The notes under the pieces were generated by a model. The model did not search any database. It worked only from the letters and a program-made list of their open reading frames with translations, and was not told the DNA's origin. From Bactericera cockerelli (lineage: Eukaryota; Arthropoda; Insecta; Hemiptera; Triozidae): a DNA stretch of 64,000 nucleotides. The position numbers and the translations under genes are program-made. Positions within the stretch are counted from its first letter, which is position 1. Each line of letters begins with the position of its first letter. The DNA lies in the NCBI GenBank assembly GCA_024516035.1, contig CM044966.1, positions 22,293,185 to 22,357,184 on the forward strand, written 5' to 3'. Shown piece by piece: positions 36,731-48,809 of the stretch.

Positions 36731-38342
36731 CAGGGTGTCCCACCAAACTTGGACACCTCAAATTATTCGGCCCCTGATTATGCGGTTTCAGTTATGAAAT
36801 TTTTTTTATACAGGGTGGCTCAAAAGTCAGAAATTGAGGTGTCAACTTTCGATTTTTAAATAGATCGACCTAAATTTTAATTGATAATTTTACTTCTAAA
36901 TGATTCCTGAGTACTTTTTTCAACAAAAAAATTACATACAGGGTGGTTTTTTTTCGACCAATTTTTTTTCTAAATCTTGAATAACTCAAGTTCAGTTAAT
37001 TTTTTCGATAACAAGAAGAGAATGTGTTTGTGTAATGAATACACGCACTTTCAATTGGCATCAAAAAATTTTATACACGGTGGTTCACAAGTGAAATAAT
37101 GACTTGATTTTTTTAAAAACCGAGTTTTTTTAATTTTTTATTTAGGATTGATAATTCTCGTCTAATTTTACACATTTTTAGTTAGTCATATCGAAAAACA
37201 AAACTAAAGTGTTGTACAAGGTGTGACATAATGTTTTTGTAGCACCCTGTATATGGGCAGTCAAAGAGACGCAAAATTAAATATAAAGACTAAATATGCA
37301 AGAAAAACTTTGATTTTTATTTAAACTTAAAAGTTATGGTTTTTTTAACTAATATTGTCGCATGGACCACCCTGTAGATATTTTCTTAAACTATCATGTA
37401 GGTACTCTAAGTTGTATAAAATTCAATGAACACTTCGAATCAGGTGGGAAAAACAAGTAAAAAACACGAATTTGAAGCCATTTTCAATTTGGTAGCCACA
37501 ACACTGAATGATTTTAAAACTTGAAATAAAAAGTAGGTAGGTGTAGACACAAAATTGAGCATGGCTTTTTGAATTTATTTCTTTTCTTTCAGATTTGGAC
37601 TCCTCGTTGAATTTTAGATAGTTTCGACTACCCATATGATGGTTTAAGAAAATATCTACAGGGTGGTCCATGCGACAATATTAGTTAAAACACCATAACT
37701 TATTAGTTTAATTAAAAATCAAAGTTTTTCTTGCATATTTAGTCTTTATATTTAATTTTGCGTCTCTTTGACTGAACATATACAGGGTGTTACAAAAAAA
37801 TTATGTCTCACCCTGTACAACACTTTAGTTTTGTTTTTCGATATGACTAACAAAAAATGTGTAAAATTAGACGAGAATTATTAATCCTAAATAAAAAATT
37901 AAAAAAACTCGGTTTTTAAAAAAATCAAGTCATTATTTCACTTGTGAACCAACCTGTATGAAATTTTTTGATGCCAATCGAAAGTGCGTGTATTTAATAC
38001 ACAAACACATTCTCTTCTTGTTATCGAAAAAATTAACCGAACTTGAGTTATTCAAGATTTAGAAAAAAAATTGGTCGAAAAAAAACCACCCTGTATGTAA
38101 ATTTTTTTTAAAAAAAGTACTCAGGAATCATTTAGAAGTAAAATTATTAAATAAAATTCAGGTTGATTTGTTTAAAAATCGAAAGTTGACACCTCAATTT
38201 CTGACTTTTGAACCACCCTGTATAAAAAAAAATTCATAACTGAAACCGCATAATGAGCACATGTACCCTAGATTTTTTTATTTTTCAAAAACTCTTTCAG
38301 GGCCGAGTAATTTGAGGTGTCCAAGTTTGGTGGGACACCCTG
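36731..38342. mobile_element. 1.6-kb palindromic TA-flanked element, copy A
   Basis: Starts CAGGGTGTCCCACCAAACTT and ends with the reverse complement, flanked by TA on both sides. The two ~700-bp halves are close reverse complements over nearly the whole length; only ~170 bp in the middle (37430-37600) are unpaired. CAGGGTG-type motifs recur inside the arms about every 100 bp. No transposase. TA duplication and ends suggest a Tc1/mariner-mobilised foldback element. Confidence 0.85.
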
Positions 38343-38799
38343 TATATTTATGACCTCGTTACCGAATTTTAAGTCTCTAGCTCATGCCGTTCTTGAGATA
38401 TTCTGTTCACCGACAGACAGACACACGGACCAATGGCTCAAACTTTATATTTAGGCTCTGGGGACCCTAAAACGTGTTTTGGCACTGAAAACTGACTACC
38501 GAAATTTTTTGGTGATTCCATTACTTTCCTTTCTATAAGGATAAGGAAAATAAACGAGGTACAAAAATGAAAAAATACCTGAACTACAGCATTTAACAAT
38601 GAATACACATGGGCTAAACCCGTTAATTTGTATAGTAAAAAAAATTAACGTCAATTTGTTAATTAATATTATTTTATCTTAGTTACACACTGTACATTTT
38701 ATTTATGTTAATGCCTATTTGTCTATGTATTGACCTATGTAACTAGTCTTATGTATGTGCTTCAATGTATCTATATGTAACCAGTTGTAATACATAAAA

Positions 38800-38920
38800 A
38801 TATCGCGTGACCTTGACGTAATGAATGAGCTATGTGGTCCCAGCCGCCTCGCGATATCTAGGTCATTGACCTGTAGCGGATGACCTTGACTTGGTGCCGT
38901 CAGAGAGTGACGTCATCATT
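38800..38920 (+). promoter_or_regulatory. Cluster of nuclear-receptor and CRE sites
   Basis: AGGTCATTGACCT (38860-38872) is a perfect one-base-spaced inverted repeat, the EcR/USP ecdysone-element form. TGACCTTGA occurs at 38808-38816 and 38881-38889 (reverse complement TCAAGGTCA, the FTZ-F1/ERR form). TGACGTCA (38908-38915) is a full CRE. The block is GC-richer than its surroundings. The target gene is unknown. Confidence 0.5.
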
Positions 38921-39339
38921 TTGTATTATTTGAGATGGGAGAAATTATTCGCGTGAGATTTTGGGAGGCTATTTATTATTTTTGAGAATTTGGTTACATT
39001 TCGAAGGAATAGTTGAGAATTTGGTTTTTTGGTGGAGATACGATGACTTACATTTCTAAGTATTTGTTTGATTTCACGATGCATTTTGGTTGGTATAGAT
39101 TTTTTTTTATTTTACGAACTTCGTGTCAATTTATACAAAGCGCGATTTTATATGTTAAAAGAAAGAAAAACTTATGAATAGCTTAAAAATTACCTTAAAA
39201 TCTTTTTTTGAAAACTAAAATAATTTTCATAACGTATCTGGAATATGAATAAAAATCAATAAAATTGGTCGAATTGTAAAAATGTAATAGAATTGAAAAA
39301 GTGAAGGAGGCTCTTAGTAATGCTGCGCTACGGAATTTT

Positions 39340-39535
39340 TTCTTGGATGTTCGGGGTGAGGAAAAATGAGTAGTTACTTGTATGAGTAACAACTAGTGGT
39401 GGCATTAGCAGAGTAAAAAGAAATTAATGTAATAGAATTAGAAAAGTGAACGAAGTTCTTAGTAATGCTGCGCTAATACCCACAAAAATTAAAAAGAGGC
39501 CTTGTGCTTCACCACAAATAAAATCATACATACAT
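39340..39535 (+). mobile_element. SINE S6 body
   Basis: 'ttggatgttcggggtgagga', 'aaaatgagtagttacttg', 'taatgctgcgct' and 'ggccttgtgcttcaccacaa' in S6 order; a ~60-bp stretch is repeated (39290 and 39425). Confidence 0.6.
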
Positions 39536-39754
39536 AGTTAATAATCGTGTTAATCGTTTGACCGATTAAGTCTTATCTTTTAACTGAGTTTAATAAAATT
39601 AATTATTATTATTATTTTCATTAACACTGTAACACACTTTCCTCACTCATACGATAAGAAACATTCTTGAAATTATTTCAAGGTTTTATTGATAAAAATG
39701 ATCTAAAATAAATATCTTTTTTAGTTAAAAATATCTTTTTGTATAAATATTTTT

Positions 39755-39885
39755 TCGAGTAGTTGTGCTATCACTTTCGTGATACCACAACTACTCAATC
39801 TCGCATTACTAAATCTACGCTGAAATCGGGACTTGAACCACTGACCTCCAGGTTACAAGTCCGCCGCTTTATCGATCGAGCTAAT
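39755..39885 (-). mobile_element. SINE S2
   Basis: Antisense tail 'tcactttcgtgataccacaa', B box complement 'gggacttgaaccac', head end 'atcgatcgagcta'. Confidence 0.82.
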
Positions 39886-39979
39886 TAGGCTGGTTCTAAA
39901 ATGCTTTTTCTTTTTTAAATGAAGTCGAAAAACATTAATTTCGATCGAAACCTATAGGAACTCTAATGTATTTATTACC

Positions 39980-40285
39980 TAACCTGGTTGCAGGGTTTTC
40001 AGTGAAACCCTTACAATTAACACTGTGACCTAATTAGATCTATTGTGACCAATTAATTCTATTTGTCTTAATGTCCTGATTGAGATAGATAGTCAGGACG
40101 GGGGTTTTACCCTCCATTCGCTGTAAATCGTACCAGCTGCCCACATTAACCTCACTCAGCCTGGGTAGGGCCGTAAGTGGCAGCTTCACATATACGGAGA
40201 GAACAGAATTTTCTGTGTGAAAAATCTGCTCCGACCGGGACTACAGACAGTTGTCACAACGGTTACGCCACGGAGGCTGGCGTAA
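39980..40285 (-). mobile_element. SINE S8
   Basis: Antisense body 'cgggggttttaccctccatt' and 'gcccacattaacctcactca'. The head is worn: the B box is lost, with 'gactacagacagttgtcaca' remaining. Confidence 0.7.
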
Positions 40286-40458
40286 CGGTATAGCTGGCTT
40301 GTATCAATAATAATAATTATAATAAAATAGTAAGCAGTTACTTCTTAGTTACTTACCCAAAAAAATGTTGATTGACTACTATCCACGAAACAAAAATCCA
40401 AAATCCAATTGGAATCCAGCAGGTAGATGTATAAACACACAGGACAAAAGTCACGAAC

Positions 40459-40766
40459 ACATCAAAGTTGTGATGATCAGTTGGTTGATTTTGATATTCA
40501 AAATAATTTATTTATGTTTTATTTTTTTGTCAAGTAAACGTAAATATTAAGTAATATCACAAGAAAAAGTTGAAAGTGTATGGGTACATAAAAAAGAAAT
40601 TAATTTAATTGGACATCAAAGTTGTGATGATCAGATGGTTTGTTTTGATATTCAAAATAATTTATTTATATTTTATTTTTTTGTCAAGTAAATGTAAATA
40701 TTAAGTAATATCACAAGAAAAAATTGAAAGATTGTGGGTATATAAAAAAAAATTAATTTAATTGGA
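40459..40766. repeat. 153-bp tandem duplication
   Basis: Units start at 40459 and 40612 ('acatcaaagttgtgatgatc') and are >90% identical. Confidence 0.9.
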
Positions 40767-40769
40767 TTT

Positions 40770-41660
40770 AAGTGGACTTTTTTTTATACATAAATATGTT
40801 TAAAAAATCTATTAAATTCCTATATTGATATTAAAATATACATACATACAATTTTTTTCCTCTTTTTTTTAACATATAAAATCGCGTTTTTGTATAAATG
40901 GAAACGAAAAAGAGATCAAAATTGATTTTAAAAAAATCAAAAATAAAAAACAAAGAAAAAATCAATCTTACAGTGAAATAGACTTTTGTTTTTAAACTTC
41001 CTGTTTTTCAATAATGGCAGTCAAAAGCTGAAGAAATTTTGTAATGAAAAGTAGGCTGAATTGAAAAAAAAAATAATTTTTGATTTGAATTTTAATTATC
41101 AGAAAAGAACAAAATAAAACTAAAACAACTACGAAACTTCAATTGCAAACTAAAAGGTAAATCATATTAAATTAAAATTGCAAAACACTTTATGATTTGA
41201 TTCTCCAAAATATGTTGATACATAATTATATATTTTTGTTGTGACCTATAAATTTCAAAAATGTAATTTAGCAAAATCAGACTGATTTTAGAAACGGAAC
41301 AATAGGTGAAAATTTTGATTTTATTAATTATTAATTGATATTAATTGACAATTGATTTTTTTTCTTCACTTTACAAGAGTTAAAGACTGGTCCAAAAAGC
41401 AATTAAAAATCCAATACAAACGTCACGTCAAATAGTTATTGGTATTCAATTTATTGACTTAAAAAAATATTGACCAAAAATCATAAGAACAAATTTATTG
41501 ATTCTTTTTTTAGGTACTTTTTAGGTAAATCAAGAAAGTGTTTAAAAAAACAATTTTAAAGTGTCATTATTGACTGTTGAACTGTTTGACTAAAGAACTA
41601 TTTTAATAATAGTACTTTTAAATTTTAGCTTTTAACTGTTTCAAAAAGTAATTATTCTGT
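40770..41660. other. AT-rich DNA, nothing recognised
   Basis: Homopolymer-rich, no exon, SINE or transposon end seen. Confidence 0.45.
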
Positions 41661-41749
41661 TTAAAAAAGAACCTACCACTTTAGTGTTGAAAATTGTTTC
41701 ATAAAAGAAGTAATTTTAATTCTGGCTATTGTTAGTTTAAAAAAAGAGA

Positions 41750-42120
41750 GTTTTCTGAGATCGCACTGGCGTGATCGATGATTCGAACAATTGTGAGCGC
41801 AAATCCCCGAGTGTGAGAAAAATTTCGAGTTCCTTCTTGGCCGAACCGGAAGTCCGGAAGTGTGGACCTCCAAGGTCACCCGGAGGGGACACCAGTTGAG
41901 GAGGTCAGGGTGAAGGTCAAAGACCTCTGGCCAGCGGGGAGAGATAGTGAGGCTGAAGGTCAAAGGAGATAGGGGTTGTGTTGATGGTAAGTCCAATGTT
42001 GGACGGGAAAACCATTGTGGAGGAGGTCAGAGAGAAGGTCAAAGACCTTCGGCTAGTCGAGAGAGATAGAGATGGTGGAGGAGGGGATAGGGGTTGAGTC
42101 TATGTCAAGTTCAATGTTGG
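41750..42120. other. GC-richer island with duplicated AGGTCA-rich unit
   Basis: Two ~118-bp units (41895-42012, 42013-42120) share 'gaggaggtcag', 'gaaggtcaaagacct' and 'gagagatag'. Six AGGTCA half-sites on the plus strand include CCAAGGTCA near 41870. A donor-like ATG|GTAAGT is at ~41985. This could be a promoter or first exon of a plus-strand transcript, but no second exon is found. Confidence 0.35.
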
Positions 42121-42325
42121 TGATCAAGTGGTTAAGCTGCCACTCGGGTAATCCAGGTAGCGTAGGGATCCGTTGGTTCGAATCCCACCCAGTGCATGAA
42201 TTTCCTTATTAATTTGAGTTTGTGACCACATAATAATAAGACTCTGAGGGTTCGGTGGTAGAAAATGCTTTGAGCATTAACCTCGCGTGGTGGTAAACTT
42301 CCACTAAAGAGTCTTATTATTATTG
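42118..42325 (+). mobile_element. SINE S1, full
   Basis: 'gatcaagtggttaagctgcc', 'ggtaatccaggtagcgtagg', B box 'ggttcgaatcc', 'gctttgagcattaacctcgc', ending in ATTATTATT. Confidence 0.88.
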
Positions 42326-42699
42326 GACGGGGAAACCCTAATGGAGGCTGTGAGGGTTAATGTTGAAGAACCAATGAAGGTTATTGAGGGTAATAAAGGG
42401 TTAATGGTAAAGAAATGTGCTTCTAGCAAGTACTAGCTCCGATGATCAATGACCTTAAAACATGGTGGGTTAGTCCGCAAATTCCTCCCCATTGACCTTC
42501 TTTTTTTGTGCCGAAATCCTCCCTGACTTAGATTCTCTCCAGAAGACAATATTATTTATCGTTTTGAAATATTCATATTCTCACAAGAATAACCTCTATA
42601 TATCTAAATTGCAGTTATTCTAATATACCTGACACAATTTTGTTACTAAAAAAATTCGAAACATTTCAAAATAACAAGGTTGCAGTTTTTTATATTGCT

Positions 42700-42765
42700 C
42701 CCTCCCTCTCTCTCTCTATCTCTCTGTCTCTCTCTTTCTCTATCTATCTCTCTCTATCTTTAAAA
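42700..42765. repeat. (CT)n microsatellite
   Basis: CTCTCT interspersed with TATC and TGTC. Confidence 0.9.
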
Positions 42766-43766
42766 TGCATTCAAGATGCTTTGTTTAGTGAAAAACCTAG
42801 GAGATAATCTCAAATTTGGCGGGTTATGGCATGATCTAACAGGCCTTACGACAATGTTTGTGCCAGGAGTGGCCCGATACCACTTGCATACGTGTAAGTT
42901 ATCATTATTATTATTATTATACACTTTATTAGATATAAACAGACATAATTATGTACAATACAAATAATTATTTCAACAATGAAAAAGAATAGAAAAATAT
43001 AAGTGTAAACATACGTGGTAACTAAAGGGCGGGGTTATTGCCTATGGCAATCACTTTGATATTTATTTTATTTGGTTGATATAAGTTGATATTTCTTTGA
43101 GGATAGTAGTAGTAAAAAATATTATTATGGAGATAAAAAAAAAGTGGCGGTCCTTGAGTGTTGCTACTCGCCTCACAACTAGGAGACCGCTGACCTTGCC
43201 CTTGTGCAGGAAACCAAACTGGACCCAACTGTAGTGGCAGGCGTGCATGCCTCGTATACTAGTGGGGTGATCAATTTCTTATTACAATGATTATTATAAT
43301 AGTTTTTATAATAATAATAATATCATATTATCATATCCACAAACGGAGTCATTCATCGCAGTTTCTACACCCACACTAAGAAAATCAACCTGCCTCTATC
43401 ACTTGTACCTACATGAAATGCAAAAAGCTGTCCTGCTCGAAAATTGTCCCACTCATCATAATATCAACATCTCCTTATCAACACTTTAATACTTCTATGT
43501 TTGCTACTGCTAGCCCATAGAATAATCTTTATTACCATAATATCTATAAATATGAGAAATAAAACGAAATAATAATAATAATAATACTCTTCAGCCCCGA
43601 AGTAACGAGAATTCGGTTCCGGAGCAAAATTGAAACAAACGATCCTTTGGGGGTTTTTTAGAGGATAGAAAACCCTTTCACAGGCTCCTAAATTCTCAAA
43701 CCACGCCTGTGTTTGATCACGAAAATTTTTCCCTCCATTTATATGAATAAAAAAAATACTCTTCAA

Positions 43767-43955
43767 TGGAAGGTAACCACCAGGCGAGGTTAATGCTCAA
43801 AGCATTTTTTACCACCTAACCCTCAGAGTCTTATTGTTATGTGGTCACAAACTCTAATTAATGGGGAAAAATTCATGTATTGGGTGGGATTCGAACGCGG
43901 GTCTGGATTACCAGACCCGCGTGTTAACCACTACTTGACTACCAGTGCTCTATGA
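43767..43955 (-). mobile_element. SINE S1, full
   Basis: Antisense 'gaggttaatgctcaaagcat', 'cctcagagtcttattgttat', B-box complement 'gggattcgaac', head end 'ttgactaccagtgc'. The loop region has an unusual 'gggtctggattaccagaccc' palindrome. Confidence 0.85.
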
Positions 43956-43959
43956 TTAT

Positions 43960-44800
43960 TGAAAGTTAAAGTTGTTATGATTATTGTACACTGTATTCTC
44001 CCGTAATAGTTGGAAAAGTTTGAGAAATCACTTTTTATTATTAATTGGAGACAAAAAATATTAAAAGAAAATTATAATTATTCTGTAATTTATATTAAAA
44101 AAATATCATTATTTCAATAGATTTTTTCATATTTTCCAAAAAATGAACACTAAACTTTCGATGATGTATGCGGAGAAACTCGGAAGTAATACTTTTAATA
44201 GTACCTAATAGTTAATTAAAAAAAAAAATAACGTAAAATATTACGTAAAATTTTTACTAACGCAAAATTCCGTGTTGATTTTTCTCTAAATCCGTGAACC
44301 AGCGAATCGAGATGACTAAACGTCTAAACGTGTTACCAGACAATCTGGGCACTCGATCGGATCGCTAAGCGTGTACCATGTACCAGGGCACTATGACCTC
44401 GGTGTAGTGCCAAGTTTGTATGGTCACGGGCGGCGTGTGTTGGATCGGGGTTGGGTGGCAGAGAATGCCTCCTGGTGACTCTTTCCGTTTTCTAGTACTG
44501 TGTAGCATCGCAGTTTCAAAATAAATATGATTAAAAAAATCAATTGTAATAAATAATGTAAAATGTGTGATTATTGTACATTCTTTTCTTTTACATAATA
44601 AAATTTACAGCTACATAATAAGACAAAGCACATAGGAAAATAAATTTTAAAGTGAGACTGCATGTCTCACACAGACTTGTCACACTAATATGGGTCTTGT
44701 TTTTGTTAAAGACTCAATGGGTATATATATAAGAGACCCAATTAATCCGGTTGCTTTCTTTTTTTTTAATTCCATAGTGATATCACGACGGAAGTATTTC
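43960..44800. other. AT-rich DNA, nothing recognised
   Basis: No gene or transposon end found; a short GC-richer patch near 44340-44460 has no open frame of note. Confidence 0.4.
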
Positions 44801-44847
44801 CATTCACATGCAAATTCAAAAACCGGCTACCCAAATTGACCTCATAA

Positions 44848-44906
44848 CGTCCATTTCAATTTGGTGGTGCTACCGTTCCTCCAGCACCACCAAATTGAAA
44901 TGGGCG
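44848..44906. repeat. Perfect-stem hairpin
   Basis: 24-nt arms (44848-44871, 44883-44906) with one mismatch and an 11-nt loop; the core is 'ccatttcaatttggtggtgc'. Too perfect and too short for the usual animal miRNA precursor; more likely a small palindrome. Confidence 0.7.
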
Positions 44907-44984
44907 TAGCATTCTTGCTATTTGAGCACAAAAACGGGGTTTGCTGCTGAAAGCACAAAATTAGCACAAAATACCCATGTAAAA

Positions 44985-45115
44985 TTAATTAAATACTACA
45001 TTTTGAAAATGGTGGTGCTGGAAAATGAACCCTTGGTTGAGAGGCGATGTGCCAAGTATGGCCGCCGCATTGCCTCTTTGGACGGCCATAGCGGGTCTCT
45101 GTTTTAAATAAAATA
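44985..45115 (-). mobile_element. Family P peptide fragment (copy 5)
   Basis: Minus strand AMAVQRGNAAAILGTSPLN, with family spacing. The MITE at 45137 starts 22 bp upstream of it. Confidence 0.55.
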
Positions 45116-45136
45116 CTGACTTGATGTCACCTGTTA

Positions 45137-45448
45137 TGCTGGGTCCACAGAGGTGCAACATGCAACACGTTGCTGCAACATCTGTGTGGTAATTGGAACA
45201 ATGTTTCAGCAATGTGTTGCAGTCCGTGTTCGTCAGTGATCCATTCTGTTTTAATTCAGTAGTAATTCAGTTGTTGCAACATTCACGTCCACACACGTGC
45301 AACATAGTAGCAACAAAGATCAAAGATGTTTGGTAGAAAACCGACATCCTCATGGATAATTTTTGAACATTCATGTTCGTGTTCAGAAGCCGTCCACACA
45401 GAGTGAATTCATGTTGCAGCAACATGTTGCACCTGTGTGGACCCAGCA
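45137..45448. mobile_element. 312-bp TTA-flanked MITE, PIF/Harbinger-like
   Basis: Ends TGCTGGGTCCACA(G/C)AGGTGC in inverted orientation, flanked by TTA on both sides (45134-45136, 45449-45451). Three-base TTA duplication is the PIF/Harbinger habit. No transposase. Confidence 0.75.
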
Positions 45449-45564
45449 TTACTTTTACTTCAGCCGCCCTAACCGAATCAATTCAATTAATTTCGCTACG
45501 CGAAAAATACCAATAACAATCTCCCGAGTTATAAAATTTAGGTACTTTTTGAACGTAATGTCAG

Positions 45565-46035
45565 ATGTCAGTAGATTAGATTAGATTAGATTAGATAAAA
45601 ATAATTGTATTTATTTTTAAACAAAAAATATTACAATGGTTGGCACAAAAATACATGGTAACTTGAAACAAAAATCTGTAAACATTAGCTAAATAGCTCC
45701 TCTCAGACTAATCTTTTTAAATATATATTACAATAATTAATTAAATTGTTTTTAAATAGATAATAATAATCAATAAAATTGACGAAAATCACCTAACTAT
45801 TGATTGAAATAAACATAATAAACAAACACGAAAACAGTTCGTATTTACCTTTTTAAACAAAATAATAAACAAAACCAAATTCTTGTCTACACCTAAAGAT
45901 ATTTAGGGCGAGATCAGTAGACATAGATATCTTATCCATAGAATTCATAATACATAATATATTATATATTTTTGAAATGTAACTATTTATGAGAAAAATA
46001 AAATAAATAAAGTCAGATGTCAGTATGTCGAGTAC
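45565..46035. other. (GATTA)n and AT-rich DNA
   Basis: A short GATTA run at ~45573-45596; the rest holds no gene. Confidence 0.5.
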
Positions 46036-46334
46036 AAATTAAGTCAGCTTGATCTATCAGGCGGAGATCTGGAGGTCGGTGGTTGGAGTCCCAGTTGGGT
46101 AAAAAATTAGCTAGAGTAACGTAAAAAAAAAAATCAGGAGAGTAACGTTTTTGAGATATCGTGCATGTTCACGGAAGAACACAGGGAAGCTAAAACAAAT
46201 TGAAATGGCTCAAAACAACTTTTTTTCGTATTCTGAAGCTATGAAATGTGATTTCGTCCACAATATGTTAAAAATTGAGTACGTATGTCAAATTTTCGAA
46301 GAATACATAATTTTCCTTATTATAGGTTAAGGAA

Positions 46335-46430
46335 AGTAAAAAATTGATTAAAATCTACGCTGAAACCGGACTTGAACCCCGACCTCCGGGTTACAAGTCC
46401 GCGGGATTATCGATCAAGCTACTGAGATCA
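46335..46430 (-). mobile_element. SINE S2 fragment
   Basis: Antisense 'aaatctacgctgaaaccgga' to 'gatcaagctactgagatcag'. A worn sense S2 head lies nearby at 46037-46105. Confidence 0.7.
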
Positions 46431-46436
46431 GTTTCC

Positions 46437-46578
46437 TCAGAGCCATATTATTATGTGGTCACAAACTCAAATTAATGAGACAAAATATTCATGCAGTAGG
46501 TGGGATTCGAACCAACGGATCCCTACGCTACCTGGATTACCAGACTAGCGCGTTAACCACTTGACTACCAGTGCACGG
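46437..46578 (-). mobile_element. SINE S1, 5' part
   Basis: Antisense 'gtggtcacaaactcaaatta', 'gggattcgaaccaacggatc', 'ctggattaccagactagcgc', 'ttgactaccagtgca'. Abuts S2. Confidence 0.85.
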
Positions 46579-46599
46579 TCCACCAGCTTAAGGATTTTT

Positions 46600-46900
46600 T
46601 TTTTTTTTTTTAAAGATGAGTGTTTCACAGCCTTTTTTTATTTCGTAGCCATGAAACAGGAGCTCCTGTAGACGCTTGTGGTCTGTGTTATAGCCTGCCC
46701 ATCCCGTAGTATGCCTCCCCTCTGATGGGCGAGAAGTGACACAATACTTCTCATTTAGGTGCTTGGTCAACACGAGCGCACCGGAAGGTATCCCTTACAA
46801 ACAATTGTAACCAAATTAAGAATACAAATTTTTGTGGGCACGGGGGATCGAACCCAGGACCTTCCGCATGGCAAGCTTAACCACTGAGCCAATCGCGCGC
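46600..46900 (-). mobile_element. SINE S3, full
   Basis: Antisense 'aagatgagtgtttcacagcc', 'gcctgcccatcccgtagtat', 'gcgcaccggaaggtatccct', 'gggatcgaacccagg', head end 'accactgagccaatcgcgcg'. Confidence 0.88.
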
Positions 46901-47965
46901 TCGTTTATTGAAATACCAAGGTCAGTAAGATCTTCAGTAATATTTTATTTATGATGCATATCAAACCTTTTCTGGTTGTGACCCTCACAGGTACAAACAT
47001 ATGAGAACAGTTTATGATATTGGTAAATCCCACACGGTATATTATTATTTTCATTAGAGAAATCATTTTTTTTTTTTTTTTTTTTTCAACATGAGAGAAG
47101 GCCGTAGTTATGTTGATGGCATAAAAATTGAGTATAAAATAACCAACTTTATTTTTATCAAAACAACATAACGAACATCTTACAAATAAAATATTTCTTC
47201 CAATTTTTCAGAGGTTGGAGTTCCTCACGGCATTACCTCTCTGTATAGCAATTGCAATACGCTGAATGAGTTAATGAGTTAATTGCGTGTATATCGCTTA
47301 TTTAAAATTTAAGAAAAAGTACAATACTTCCCATAGAAGTGCTGGGTCAACACTCTCCACAAATGACAGCCGCGTTTTTCTTTAGGCTTAAAAAAAATTC
47401 CAGTTTCGGTTTTTTCCAATTATGTTCAAGTTTAGCTTCCCCACCATTCGGAAAGACAAATACGTTTCGGTACTAGATAAACAATGGAAAAATTAAAACA
47501 AACCAGGAATAAAGAAATGGAAGCAAGAATTTTAAGAAGTAAAAAAAGAAGAAATTAAATGTGATCAAGCTCGCCAGGAGGCGAGCGCTCGTCAAGTAGC
47601 GCCAACCAACCGGCCTATAAACACGAAACAGAGTTTATATTATGTATTTTGTTTTATTGTTTTCGCCCACTTCCCGCTAACTTTTATCAATTTTTATTTC
47701 AAATTCGTAATGAGACGTGATAAATGATAACGATGATACTGACGGTGAGAATAAAATTAATATTTTATTCTTAAGATCAATACTTATAAAAAACAATAAA
47801 ACAATGCTAGAAACGTGATCAACCTTGGAGCAAGAAAAAAGCGACTCCACCAAGGAACAGCATTTCCACTTCCTTCTTCCGATTGCGACCTTACAACTTT
47901 TTTACAAGAGGATTTGCATTCCTATCGCGTAAACTTCTCGATGTTTCTATCTCAGATAGTTGAAT
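46901..47965. other. No gene recognised
   Basis: Contains a poly-T, a short S3 fragment (47327-47360, 'acaatacttcccatagaagt') and a stretch related to 33730-33800 ('cgaaacagagtttatatta'). Confidence 0.4.
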
Positions 47966-47969
47966 TCTG

Positions 47970-48080
47970 AAACCGACCTCAGTAGCTTGATCGATAAGGC
48001 GGCGGACTTGTAATCTGGAGGTCGGTGGTTCAAGTCCCGGTTTCAGCGTAGATTTAGTAAAGCGAGTTAGAGTACCAATA
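47970..48080 (+). mobile_element. SINE S2, head and early body
   Basis: 'gacctcagtagcttgatcga', 'ggcggcggacttgtaatctg', 'ggttcaagtcccggtttcag'. Tail truncated. Confidence 0.85.
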
Positions 48081-48474
48081 TAACAATAACAATTATTTTC
48101 TAATTTAGCCCTAAGATAACGCTCGATAAAATTTTCAACACAAGCTTTGAGATTCCAACAAGCGTAAATTGGCAACTTCTCACACATACTCTCTTGATCA
48201 ATTAATAATATCTGGAGCAAGTTATTATCATCAAAATAATTATTATCTGTATCCGATATTTTCCTCCTACTCCAGGGTCACGAACCAAGGACCTTGGACA
48301 GAATGAATGGCAGTCTGACACACTCGAGCTTTGACAACTTTGACTTTGAAACCATAGCATCAAGGTTTTAACCCTTTGACCTACTTTAAGGTGTTTGTTG
48401 GAGGTTTATTGGAAGAGATTGCTGACACGGGTTTGCCAAAAATCAGACTCGACCTAACTAAGGCTTTTGTTGGT

Positions 48475-48676
48475 ACATGGTTGGGTGGAAGAGATTGTCA
48501 AAGGCAATAAGCCTGCCCTTTAGTTAGAACATATGTATTTATCTTTTTTTTCCGATTTTCCAAGATCGGGAAATTATTTGCTGCAACAAATAAGCCTTGC
48601 AGTTCAACGAGGCAATGCTGCAAGCGTTTTGGGTTGTCACCCTAAAGATGATCTTCTTAATAATGTTTTTTTATGA
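48475..48676 (+). mobile_element. Family L tail followed by family P peptide (copy 6)
   Basis: 48475-48535 is the family L block. At 48546-48676 the plus strand encodes QQISLAVQRGNAASVLG and a stop. Confidence 0.55.
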
Positions 48677-48809
48677 TTAAACTAGCCATAGATATAGAAT
48701 GTATTTATCTATTTCTTTCCATTTTAATTCCATTGAAAATTAATTAAAAAATAAATATAGATAGCCTATGTAAAACAATAATATGTTTAAAATAATTTAA
48801 AATGACACC

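Noticed and set aside
41673..41996. 107-residue minus-strand protein
   Set aside because: Frame depends on the duplicated GC-richer unit and shows no domain or splice support.
44848..44906. miRNA precursor
   Set aside because: Stem only 24 bp with no flanking pairing; better seen as a small palindrome.
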